Assembly: GCA_937923255.1 (NCBI GenBank)
Contig: CALAIL010000022.1
Location: 1-23,133 of the forward strand
Length of the DNA: 23,133 nt
Direction: 5' to 3'
Source: an uncultured Propionivibrio sp.
GTDB taxonomy: Bacteria; Pseudomonadota; Gammaproteobacteria; Burkholderiales; Rhodocyclaceae
Position numbers and translations under genes: made by a program. Below are positions 8,889 through 16,189 of this stretch, in pieces. Numbering within the stretch: position 1 is the first letter of the stretch; the number at the start of each line of letters is the position of its first letter. Under the pieces are notes generated by a model. It had not been told where the DNA came from, did not search any database, and saw nothing but the letters and a program-made list of their open reading frames with translations.

Positions 8889-9524
8889 ATGAAACGAACC
8901 AAAGCCCAGGCCTTGCAGACCCGAGAGCATCTGATGTTGGCCGCCCTTGACGTCTTCCATCGCCACGGTGTCTCACGCGCATCGCTGAACGAAATTGCGC
9001 AAGCGGCCGGCATGACGCGCGGCGCGCTGTACTGGCATTTTAAGAACAAGGAAGCGTTGTTCGAGGCGCTTTTTCAGCATCTTTTTGACGACCTGGGGCA
9101 AAAACTCGATGCCGATATTCGCCACAGCACACCCAATATGCTGGAAAATGTGCGCCTGGCGCTGATTAATCACTTCGAGCGCATTCTGCACAATGAAAAC
9201 CACCGCAAGTTTTGCCATATTCTGCACCTGATGTGCGAGCACACCGTACAGAACGAGAGCATCATTACGCTGATGCGCCGTTACCAGCAGATGTGGCGGC
9301 AACTCATCCACGACGCCCTGAAGCTTTGCGTCGCACAGGGTTCGTTGCCCAAAAATCTTGATGTCGATCTGGCGACCGTGTATTTCAAATCCACCGTCTT
9401 CGGACTGACGCACCAATGGCTGCTGGCGCCCGAGCGATTCAGCCTGGACATTACCGCCGCCCGCATCACCGACGCCACCATCGACACCTTGCAAAACAGT
9501 CTCGCCTTACGCCGGCCCGAATGA
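8889..9524 (+). CDS. acrR: TetR-family repressor of the efflux operon (AcrR-like)
   Basis: Dimeric DNA-binding repressor expected to release its operator when drug binds. The 211-residue length matches AcrR-type regulators. The N-terminal helix-turn-helix occupies roughly residues 31-50 (ASLNEIAQAAGMTRGALYWHF), after TREHLMLAALDVFHRHG; the C-terminal ligand/dimer domain includes FCHILHLMCEHT and TVFGLTHQWLL. The frame is open upstream to 8739, but the ATG at 8889 gives the standard MKRTKAQA start and lies downstream of a recognisable promoter. The upstream extension would overlap that promoter. The gene is divergent from the adaptor gene, a typical AcrR context. Regulation of the neighbouring pump is inferred from position and operator. 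Confidence 0.92.
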   Translation: MKRTKAQALQTREHLMLAALDVFHRHGVSRASLNEIAQAAGMTRGALYWHFKNKEALFEALFQHLFDDLGQKLDADIRHSTPNMLENVRLALINHFERILHNENHRKFCHILHLMCEHTVQNESIITLMRRYQQMWRQLIHDALKLCVAQGSLPKNLDVDLATVYFKSTVFGLTHQWLLAPERFSLDITAARITDATIDTLQNSLALRRPE

Positions 9525-9540
9525 ACCCGAATGGAGCAAG

Positions 9541-9601
9541 CCCTCCCGCCGCATGCGCCGGAGGGCCAGACGAAGCCGGTTGTTCCGGCAATCCACCGGC
9601 T
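9541..9601. terminator. Hairpins downstream of the repressor gene
   Basis: Two inverted repeats lie between the repressor stop and the ArsC-family gene: CCCTCC (9541-9546) with GGAGGG (9560-9565), and a perfect 7-bp stem AGCCGGT/ACCGGCT (9574-9580 and 9595-9601). Neither is followed by a strong T run, so a termination role is only possible. Confidence 0.3.
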
Positions 9602-9691
9602 GCAAAATGCTTGCAATAGTTGTCAAAATGCCCCTTACAAGGTCAAGATCAAGGCACAGATCACCCCGCCAACCCCTACGAGTTTCCGCCC

Positions 9692-10057
9692 ATGAACACC
9701 ATTACCCTTTACCACAACCCCAAATGCAGCACCTCGTGCAAGGCACTGGCGCTGCTGCGCGAACGCGGCATTGAGCCGGTCATCGTCGAATACCTGAAAA
9801 CGCCGCCCAGCCATGCAGAATTGGCGGCCATAGCCGCTGCGATGGACGGCCCGCCGGAAATGCGCGTGCGTTCCCTGCTACGAACCAAGCAGCCTGAATA
9901 TCTGGCGCAGGGACTGGACAACCCGGCACTGAGCGAAGCGCAATTACTGGATGCCATGCTGGCTACGCCGGTGCTCATCAACCGCCCCATCCTCGTCACG
10001 CCCAAAGGAGCGCGTCTCGGCCGCCCGCTGGAGCGCATTCTGGAAGTGCTGCCCTGA
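9692..10057 (+). CDS. arsC: ArsC-family (glutaredoxin-type) reductase
   Basis: 121-residue thioredoxin-fold protein of the ArsC/YfgD/Spx family, usually annotated arsenate reductase (glutaredoxin). It begins MNTITLYHNPKCSTSCKAL with the expected catalytic cysteine in KCSTS (Cys12). It keeps INRPILVTPKGARLGRP, where the arginines correspond to the oxyanion-binding region. The residue after CSTS is Cys rather than the usual Arg, giving a CxxxC pair. No other ars genes lie nearby, so an arsenate role is unproven; a YfgD-like redox role is equally possible. The frame is open from 9620, but the ATG at 9692 matches the family start. The stop codon lies in the first copy of the downstream repeat array (TGCCCTGA). 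Confidence 0.85.
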   Translation: MNTITLYHNPKCSTSCKALALLRERGIEPVIVEYLKTPPSHAELAAIAAAMDGPPEMRVRSLLRTKQPEYLAQGLDNPALSEAQLLDAMLATPVLINRPILVTPKGARLGRPLERILEVLP

Positions 10058-10140
10058 AGCCCTTGTAAACAGGGCATTTCCGAAGGGGTGCCCGGAAACG
10101 CCCTATCCACGCGGGTTGCAGCGGGGTGCTGCGAAAGCTT

Positions 10141-10253
10141 AGTAGCAGCCCAACTTCGCCAAAAGACAAGGCGGCAAGCTGCAAGCAGTGCACCTAGTAC
10201 GGCAAAGCCAGGCCAACACAACAACGCCGTGTTTTGGCAAAGAAAGGCGCTAT
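10141..10253 (+). repeat. Element B copy 1 (MITE-like)
   Basis: About 113 bp, bounded by imperfect inverted ends: left AGTAGCAGCC then CTTCGCCAA, right TTGGCAAAG then GGCGCTAT. The interior includes AAAGACAAGGCGGCAAGC and CCTAGTACGGCAA, shared with the other copies. Confidence 0.8.
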
Positions 10254-10356
10254 CTTCAGAGGGGTGCCCTGAAGCCCTTGTAAACAGGGCATCTCCGAAG
10301 GGGGTGCCCGGAGATGCCCTATCCACGCGGGTTGCAGCGAGGTGCTCCGAAAGCTT

Positions 10357-10469
10357 AGTAGCGGCTCAACTTTGCTAAAAGACAAGGCAGCAAGCTGCCA
10401 GCAGTACACCTAGTACGGCAAGGCCAGGCCAACACAGCAACGCAGTGTTTTGGCAAAGGAAGACGTTAT
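10357..10469 (+). repeat. Element B copy 2 (MITE-like)
   Basis: About 113 bp in the same orientation as copy 1 and highly similar to it. Ends are AGTAGCGGCT then CTTTGCTAA on the left and TTGGCAAAGG then ACGTTAT on the right. Confidence 0.8.
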
Positions 10470-10553
10470 CTTCAGAGGGGTGCCCTGAAACCCTTATAAA
10501 CAGGGCGTCTCCGAAGGGAGTGCCCGGAAATGCCCTATCCACGCGGGTTTCAG

Positions 10554-10576
10554 CGGCATGCCCCGACGGCATGCCG
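10554..10576. terminator. Hairpin just beyond the relA stop
   Basis: Perfect 9-bp stem CGGCATGCC/GGCATGCCG (10554-10562 and 10568-10576) with a 5-nt loop, 28 bp past the relA stop and abutting the repeat array. There is no T tract, so it is a terminator candidate only. Confidence 0.4.
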
Positions 10577-10603
10577 TACCCGCTGCCACCCGGTTCAGGC
10601 GCT

Positions 10604-12826
10604 TCAGGCGCGCCGTGCTGCGCTCACGCCTTTCACGTCCCGCAAAGCCGCCAGCAGGCGGGGAAACTGGCCGGCATGACTGATTTCGACGGTGAATTTC
10701 ATACGTGCCACACCGCGTCTGGACTGGGTATTTACGGCGATGACGTTGATTTTCTCGCGCATAAAGGTTTCCGAAACATCGCGCAAAAGCCCCTGCCGAT
10801 CGCCGGCTTCGACGATGAGATCGGCGGCAAACAGATGGCCGGTCTCGCCGCCCCATTCCGTTTCAATCACACGCTCCGGATGCATCGCCTCCATATGCGC
10901 AAAATTGGGGCAATCGGCACGGTGGATCGATACGCCCTTGCCGCGCGTCACAAAGCCCACGATCGGGTCCGGCGGTGTTGGCTTGCAGCAGCCGGCTATT
11001 TGCGTCATCAGCCGGTCAATGCCGACAATCAGGATGCCTTTATCAGCAATCCCCTTGGCTTTGGCCTTCTTGACGGCAACTTCATCCGGCGCCTCATCGC
11101 CCGCCAAGGCTTCGCCGCGCACGGCCGTCTGGAGCTGGCGCAGGCCAAGATCGCCGCGCGCCAGGCCGGCAAGCAGATCGTCCGTTTTGGCAAACCCGAG
11201 CTTCTGCGCCAGTTCATCAAGCTTGACGTTCGTGCTGCCCATGCGCTGCAACTCGCGCGTCAGAATAGCGCGTCCCTCAGTCAGCGTCTCTTCGTATTCG
11301 CGCGCGGAAAACCATTGACGCACCTTGACGCGCGCCCGATGCGTCAGCAGGTAACCGAGCGCCGGGTTGAGCCAGTCACGCGAAGGCCCGCCCTGTTTGG
11401 TAGCAATAACTTCGACCCGCTGGCCGGTTTCCAGCGGCGTATTGAGCGTCACCAGGGCGCCGTTGATTTTGGCGCCGCGGCAACGATGTCCCAGGTCGGT
11501 ATGAACACGGTAGGCAAAATCGACAGGCGTTGCGCCGCGCGGCAAATCGACGACACGGCCTTGCGGCGTCATCACATAAATCGTCTCGTCGAGCGCCGCC
11601 TCCTTGTAATGGCGCACCCAATCGGAAGCGTCGGCAACTTCGTCCTTCCAGGTCAGCAGTTGCCGCAGCCAGGCAATCTTCTCGTCGTAACTGCCCTGCC
11701 CGCCCGACTTGCTGCCTTCCTTGTAACGCCAGTGCGCCGCCACACCCAGCTCGGCGTGTTTATGCATCTCCTGCGTACGGATCTGCACTTCCAGTGCGCG
11801 CCCATCCGGGCAATGCACGGCGGTGTGCAATGAACGATAGTTGTTCGCCTTGGGGTTGGAAATGTAATCGTCAAACTCCTTGGGAATCGGCGACCACAGG
11901 TTATGCACCAGGCCGAGCACCGTATAACAGTCCTTGACGCTCTGAACGATCACACGCAGCGCGCGCACGTCGTACACCTCGGAAAAATCGAGGCTCTTTT
12001 TCCGCATTTTGTTCCAGATGCTGTAAATATGCTTCGGGCGGCCGTATACCTCGACATCCTCGACGCCCATCGCCGCCAGTTCATGCCGCAGGCGCGCAAT
12101 GGCATCAACAATGAACTGCTCACGCTCGGCACGCTTCTCATCGAGCTGCTTGGCAATTTTTTTATATATATCGGGATGCAGGAAGCGGAAGGACAAATCC
12201 TCCAGTTCCCATTTCAGCTCCCAGACCCCGAGACGATTGGCCAGCGGCGAATAGAGCGCCAACGTCTCGCGCGCCACCTGCACGCGCAAAGGATCCGCCG
12301 CGGCCGCATAGTACCGCAGCGTCTGCGTGCGAGAAGCCAGCCGCAGCAGAACAACGCGGATATCCTCGACCATTGCCAGCAGCATTTTGCGCAATACCTC
12401 GACCTGCGCTTTTAGTTCAGCCGTATTCTGCGCGCCGTCTTCCTGCGAATGCGCAACGAATCCATGGGTAATCGGCCGCAAACGATGCAGCTGGGAAATG
12501 CCGCCGACGAGCTGGGCGACGGCTGCGCCGAAACGCTCACCGACCTCCTCCAACCCCTGCGCCTGGTACGCCGGCACGGCAAACAGCAACGCGGCGATGC
12601 GCGTATCGGCATCGAGCCGCAGGCCGACCAGAATCAACGCCATCCCCAGCGCATGGCGCCAGGCGCCTTCGCCGCTGCCGAGCGTCTGTTCCTGGTAAAT
12701 CGAGCGGGCAAACTCGGCCGCTGCACGCACTCTCGCGGCATCCTCATCCGGCAAACCATCGCTCAGGGTTTGCAATGAATGCTCAAAATCGCTCTGCGCG
12801 GCAACGGAATGGGTAACGGAAACCAT
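10604..12826 (-). CDS. relA: RelA-type (p)ppGpp synthetase
   Basis: Ribosome-associated stringent-response enzyme that transfers pyrophosphate from ATP to GTP/GDP. The 740-residue protein has an N-terminal HD-like domain in which the catalytic His-Asp pair is replaced (LLFAVPAY, 81-87), so hydrolysis is unlikely. The synthetase domain (about 255-365) has YGRPKHIYSIWNKM, NYRSLHT and EVQIRT, with the acidic motif EVYD (283-286) typical of monofunctional RelA rather than the basic motif of SpoT. A TGS domain (about 415-475), a zinc-finger region with CC at 613-614 and CPNF at 639, and a C-terminal ACT domain (about 665-738) follow. It converges on the ArsC-family gene. No Shine-Dalgarno is seen; a palindrome directly precedes the ATG. 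Confidence 0.96.
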   Translation of the reverse strand: MVSVTHSVAAQSDFEHSLQTLSDGLPDEDAARVRAAAEFARSIYQEQTLGSGEGAWRHALGMALILVGLRLDADTRIAALLFAVPAYQAQGLEEVGERFGAAVAQLVGGISQLHRLRPITHGFVAHSQEDGAQNTAELKAQVEVLRKMLLAMVEDIRVVLLRLASRTQTLRYYAAAADPLRVQVARETLALYSPLANRLGVWELKWELEDLSFRFLHPDIYKKIAKQLDEKRAEREQFIVDAIARLRHELAAMGVEDVEVYGRPKHIYSIWNKMRKKSLDFSEVYDVRALRVIVQSVKDCYTVLGLVHNLWSPIPKEFDDYISNPKANNYRSLHTAVHCPDGRALEVQIRTQEMHKHAELGVAAHWRYKEGSKSGGQGSYDEKIAWLRQLLTWKDEVADASDWVRHYKEAALDETIYVMTPQGRVVDLPRGATPVDFAYRVHTDLGHRCRGAKINGALVTLNTPLETGQRVEVIATKQGGPSRDWLNPALGYLLTHRARVKVRQWFSAREYEETLTEGRAILTRELQRMGSTNVKLDELAQKLGFAKTDDLLAGLARGDLGLRQLQTAVRGEALAGDEAPDEVAVKKAKAKGIADKGILIVGIDRLMTQIAGCCKPTPPDPIVGFVTRGKGVSIHRADCPNFAHMEAMHPERVIETEWGGETGHLFAADLIVEAGDRQGLLRDVSETFMREKINVIAVNTQSRRGVARMKFTVEISHAGQFPRLLAALRDVKGVSAARRA

Positions 12827-12845
12827 GCAACGATTATATCGTTGC
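12827..12845. promoter_or_regulatory. Perfect palindrome containing a -10 box directly upstream of relA
   Basis: GCAACGAT-TAT-ATCGTTGC is a perfect inverted repeat with 8-bp arms and a 3-bp centre, touching the relA start codon. On the minus strand it contains TATAAT (12838-12833), only 6 nt before the ATG. No convincing -35 was found at 17 bp. It could be an operator, a hairpin, or the -10 of a leaderless transcript. Confidence 0.5.
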
Positions 12846-12965
12846 CGCTAACTATAATGCTATGCAATACGGGCAAGCCCAACACCATCAATGCTGAACT
12901 TCGTTTCTGTCCGGCAGAATGGTTGAATCCGCTTTATCCACCCAATCCACCATCAAGGAGACACC

Positions 12966-13988
12966 ATGAAAGCGCATTCCTTCGCCCCGCAACGTCAAAC
13001 ACTGCTCACCGCCCTGCTTGGCGGTTTCTGCCTGTTTGCGCCGTGGTCGGTTTATGCCGCCGAAGCCCGCCTCGGGCACGGTTTTACCGAGCAGCATCCG
13101 CGCGGACTGGCAATGGCACGCTTTGCCGCCGATGTCGCAAAAGCGACAAACGGCCAGGTCAAAATCAAGGTCTTCGCCAACTCCTCGCTCGGCTCCGAAG
13201 AAAAGATGCTGCAATCCGTGCAAAGCGGCGTACAGGAGTTCTACCTCGGTTCGCTCGCGCCCTTCTCCGTGCGTAAAAAGGAACTGCAAATTTTCGATTT
13301 TCCTTTCCTCTTTTCCACTGATGCCGAAGTCGCCAAAGTGCTCGACGGCCCCGTCGGCCAAAAACTGCTTGACAGCCTGGCCGATACCGGGCTGATCGGT
13401 CTGAGCTGGGCAGGCGGCGCCTTTCGCAATATCGCCAACAGCAAACGCCCGATCACAAAGTTTGAAGATCTCAAAGGGTTAAAAATCCGCGTCATGCAAA
13501 GCCCCGTTGCGATCGAAAGCTTTAAAGCCATGGGGGTTAACGCCACGCCGATGGCTTATGCCGAAGTATTCACCGCGTTGGAAATTCATGCCATCGACGG
13601 ACTGGAGCATCCGCCTGTCGATATGCTCCAGAACCGCATCTTTGAAGTGCAGAAATACCTCGCCATTTCGCACCACGTCTACACCCCCGTCTCGCTCGTC
13701 GTCTCCAAGAAATGGTTTTCCACCCTAACTGCCGATCAGCAGGCCGCCATCCGCAAGGCCGCGATCAGCGCGCGCGACTTTCAGCGCGCCGAAGAAATCC
13801 GGCAAACCAAAGATGCCGTCAGCCAGTTGCAGGCTAAGGGGATGACCGTTACCGAACTGGGGCCGCAGGAACTGGAAAAAATGCGACAGGCAGTCAAGCC
13901 GGTCATCGAAAAATTCTCATCGAGTATCGGCGACGATTACGTCAAGGGCTTTTACGCAGAAGTCACCAAAGCCCGGCAGGCCCAATAA
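12966..13988 (+). CDS. dctP: TRAP transporter solute-binding protein, DctP family
   Basis: Periplasmic binding protein for C4-dicarboxylates or other organic acids. The 340-residue precursor has a signal peptide (hydrophobic residues about 13-30, cleavage near 31-34). Family stretches include LGHGFTEQHPRG, FANSSLGSEEKMLQSVQSG, and LKGLKIRVMQSP, where Arg175 corresponds to the conserved carboxylate-binding arginine, then AMGVNATPMAYAEVFTAL and IDGLEHPP. AAGGAGA lies about 7 nt before the ATG. The membrane partners DctQ and DctM are not adjacent: relA is divergent upstream and lipA convergent downstream. It is therefore an orphan binding protein that must work with partners elsewhere or in another role such as sensing. 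The ligand cannot be told from sequence. Confidence 0.93.
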   Translation: MKAHSFAPQRQTLLTALLGGFCLFAPWSVYAAEARLGHGFTEQHPRGLAMARFAADVAKATNGQVKIKVFANSSLGSEEKMLQSVQSGVQEFYLGSLAPFSVRKKELQIFDFPFLFSTDAEVAKVLDGPVGQKLLDSLADTGLIGLSWAGGAFRNIANSKRPITKFEDLKGLKIRVMQSPVAIESFKAMGVNATPMAYAEVFTALEIHAIDGLEHPPVDMLQNRIFEVQKYLAISHHVYTPVSLVVSKKWFSTLTADQQAAIRKAAISARDFQRAEEIRQTKDAVSQLQAKGMTVTELGPQELEKMRQAVKPVIEKFSSSIGDDYVKGFYAEVTKARQAQ

Positions 13989-14000
13989 CCCAGCCCCGCC

Positions 14001-14140
14001 AGCCCGCGTATTTAGGGCATCTCCGAGGGGTATGCCCTGAAGCCCGTGTAAACAGGGCATCTCCGAGGAGTATGCCCTGAAACCCCTGTAAACAGGGCAT
14101 CTCCGGGCAGGCGCTCTGAGATGCCCTATCCACACGGACT
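14001..14140. repeat. Element A cluster, three 40-bp tandem units plus closing arm
   Basis: GGGCATCTCCG recurs at 14015, 14055 and 14095, an exact 40-bp period, each unit carrying AGCCCGTGTA-like sequence before it and TATGCCCTGA after the first two. The last unit closes with GAGATGCCCTATCCACACGG, the opposite arm. It fills the convergent dctP/lipA junction and may act as a bidirectional terminator. Confidence 0.9.
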
Positions 14141-14217
14141 CCACCAGTAGCCTGATCAGCGGTGCAAAGAAACCCCGCAACGAAAACCGGCGGACACGCG
14201 GTGGCCCGGAGCAGAAC

Positions 14218-15183
14218 TTACGCCGATTCGGCCACGCCCGCCTGATGCGCCTGTTTGTCCGCCCAGTAGCTGGAGCGCACGAGCGGCGCGCAGGCGGCAC
14301 CGGAAAAGCCCATTTTCATGGCCTCCGCTTCGTACATGGCAAAGGTTTCCGGCCTCACATAACGCAGCACCGGCAAATGGTGCGACGAAGGCGCCAGGTA
14401 TTGGCCGATCGTCAGCATCTCAACATCATGCGCCCGCAAGTCGCGCATCACTTCGAGGATTTCTTCGTCGGTCTCGCCCAACCCGACCATCAGCCCGGAC
14501 TTGGTGGTGACCTGCGGGTAGCGCGCCTTGAATGCCTGAAGCAGCCGCAGCGAATGCGCATAGTCGGCGCCGGGGCGCGCCTGGCGGTACAAGCGCGGCA
14601 CGGTTTCGAGATTGTGGTTGAGGACATCGGGCAGACTATGGCTTAACGCTTCGAGCGCCGTATCCAGCCGCCCGCGAAAATCGGGCACCAGCGTTTCAAC
14701 CAGCGTCTCCGGCGATGCGCCGCGCACGGCGGCAACGACATCGGCAAAATGGCCGGCGCCGCCGTCACGCAGATCGTCGCGGTCAACGCTGGTGATGACG
14801 ACGTAACGCAGCCGCAAATGCGCCACGCTGCGCGCCAGACTGGCCGGTTCCTGCGGATCGGGCGGCAGCGGCCGGCCGTGGCCGACATCACAGAACGGGC
14901 AACGGCGCGTGCAGATGTCGCCGAGAATCATGAAGGACGCCGTGCCGCGCCCAAAACATTCTCCGATATTCGGACAGGCGGCTTCTTCACAAACGGTATG
15001 CAGGTTCTGCTCACGCAGCATCCGCTTGATTTCGCCGAAGCGGCCGGCATCGTTGCCAGCCTTGGTGCGAATCCAGGCCGGTTTGCGTAGCGGCTCGCCG
15101 GTGCGCACCACTTTGACCGGAATGCGCGCCAGCTTTTGCTCACGCCGCTCCTTGACGGGCGCAGGGAGGATGTTTTCGTTCAT
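14218..15183 (-). CDS. lipA: Lipoyl synthase LipA
   Basis: Radical-SAM enzyme that inserts two sulfurs into protein-bound octanoyl groups to make lipoyl cofactor. In the 321-residue protein the auxiliary cluster is bound by C65, C70 and C76 ([12 protein letters not shown]) and by the serine of the C-terminal RSSYWAD (303-309). The radical-SAM cluster is bound by C91, C95 and C98 ([15 protein letters not shown]). [16 protein letters not shown] is also conserved. The frame opens 11 codons further up, but only the ATG at 15183 has a Shine-Dalgarno (AGGA, about 8 nt upstream). It follows lipB after an unusually long 308-bp gap, so it may have its own promoter. Confidence 0.96.
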   Translation of the reverse strand: MNENILPAPVKERREQKLARIPVKVVRTGEPLRKPAWIRTKAGNDAGRFGEIKRMLREQNLHTVCEEAACPNIGECFGRGTASFMILGDICTRRCPFCDVGHGRPLPPDPQEPASLARSVAHLRLRYVVITSVDRDDLRDGGAGHFADVVAAVRGASPETLVETLVPDFRGRLDTALEALSHSLPDVLNHNLETVPRLYRQARPGADYAHSLRLLQAFKARYPQVTTKSGLMVGLGETDEEILEVMRDLRAHDVEMLTIGQYLAPSSHHLPVLRYVRPETFAMYEAEAMKMGFSGAACAPLVRSSYWADKQAHQAGVAESA

Positions 15184-15491
15184 GCCGCTTCCTGGGTGTT
15201 TTGCCGCTTTTGCCATGTTCGCGGTTCGTACAATACGACTTGAACTAAAGCCGGCGCGATACGGGGCGCCGCGCCCTTATTTCGGGCACTTTCCCGTGCA
15301 TTTCGGCGGTCTCGTTCGGCTGCGGTTTGCGCAATCATCGTGATCTAGATCTGTTGTGGTTTCTGTCTGTGTGGCAAAGATGTATCCGTCGACATTGGCA
15401 GTGTGCTACAGCGCTGGAGATATTTGACGGTACGGATTTTCGGACATTTCACATTTCGTTTTTGGCGGAGTTCGATCGTGAAGCCTGACCT
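15184..15491. other. 308-bp gap between lipB and lipA
   Basis: No gene is supported here. A weak minus-strand -10 candidate, TATTGT, lies near 15226-15231 without a good -35. No clear terminator or repeat element was found. Confidence 0.5.
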
Positions 15492-16151
15492 TCAGACAGT
15501 CTGTTCAGCCATCAGTTCGCACTGCAAGTGCGCGGCGAGCCGCTCGGCGGCTTCGCTCCATGTAGGGCAAGGATCGGCATGATCCGCAATTCGGGTCACT
15601 TTCAGCCCTTCATAACCACAGGGATTAATGGCCGTAAAGGGCGTCAGATCCATATCCACATTGAGGCTCAGACCATGATAGCTGCAACCGTGCCGGATGC
15701 GCAGGCCGAGCGAAGCGATCTTCTCCGGCCCGTTTTCCGTATTGAGATAAACGCCGGGCGCACCCTGCCGCCGTCCGGCATGGATACCGTATTCACCCAG
15801 CAGGTCGATCATCGCCTGCTCGATACGACTGACGAAATCGCGGACGCCCAGACCGCGCCGGTTCAGATCGATGAGCAGATAAATAACGGCCTGACCGGGA
15901 CCGTGATAGGTAATCTGGCCGCCGCGATCGGCACGAATCATTTCGATGCCGTTATCAAACAGCCGGTGTTCGGGTTTGCCCGCACGCCCCAGGGTATAGA
16001 CCGGCGGATGCTCGCAGAGCCAGAGTTCATCGGGGGTTTGCGGCACACGGGCGGCGGTGAAGTCGATCATCGACTGCCAGGCGTCCCGGTATTCGATGCG
16101 CCCCAGCCTGCGCACCCTGATGGGCAGGCAGGTCAGCGGAGCGGCAGACAT
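15492..16151 (-). CDS. lipB: Octanoyl-ACP:protein octanoyltransferase LipB
   Basis: Transfers octanoate from acyl carrier protein to lipoyl domains, the step before LipA. The 219-residue protein shows RGGQITYHGPGQ (76-87), GAPGVY (130-135), the catalytic Lys144 in KIASLGLRI and the catalytic Cys178 in NPCGYEGLKVT. The frame is open upstream to 16538, but those 129 residues overlap the YbeD-like gene and are Arg-rich without family similarity. The ATG at 16151 gives the usual short lead into the conserved VRRLGRIEYRDAW. No clear ribosome site is visible. It lies 38 bp after the ybeD-like gene in the dacC-dat-ybeD-lipB order. Confidence 0.95.
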   Translation of the reverse strand: MSAAPLTCLPIRVRRLGRIEYRDAWQSMIDFTAARVPQTPDELWLCEHPPVYTLGRAGKPEHRLFDNGIEMIRADRGGQITYHGPGQAVIYLLIDLNRRGLGVRDFVSRIEQAMIDLLGEYGIHAGRRQGAPGVYLNTENGPEKIASLGLRIRHGCSYHGLSLNVDMDLTPFTAINPCGYEGLKVTRIADHADPCPTWSEAAERLAAHLQCELMAEQTV

Positions 16152-16189
16152 GGCGGATATGGCAGAGCGCCGGCGGAAACGACGTTCGC

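Larger units (their letters stand above)
10050..10555. repeat. Composite tandem array of elements A and B (215/216-bp period, about 2.4 copies)
   Basis: The unit opening TGCCCTGAARCCCTTRTAAA starts at 10050, 10265 and 10481, giving periods of 215 and 216 bp. Each unit has an element A palindrome (arms GGGCRTYTCCG and CGGARAYGCCC) followed by an element B of about 112 bp; the third unit stops after A. The array fills the space between the convergent arsC-like and relA genes. Open frames inside it repeat the same peptides and have no gene-like features. Confidence 0.95.

Noticed and set aside
9692..10057. Arsenic-resistance operon
   Set aside because: Only an ArsC-family protein is present; no ArsR, ArsB or Acr3 gene lies nearby.
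10088..10378. Small repeated-peptide proteins in the tandem array
   Set aside because: The frames repeat because the DNA repeats; the 215-bp period breaks frame between units and no ribosome sites are present.
10050..10555. CRISPR array
   Set aside because: The repeated units are over 200 bp and repeat throughout; there are no short unique spacers and no cas genes.
10445..11833. 462-codon plus-strand open frame
   Set aside because: It starts in the repeat array and then runs antisense to relA; no domain is recognisable.
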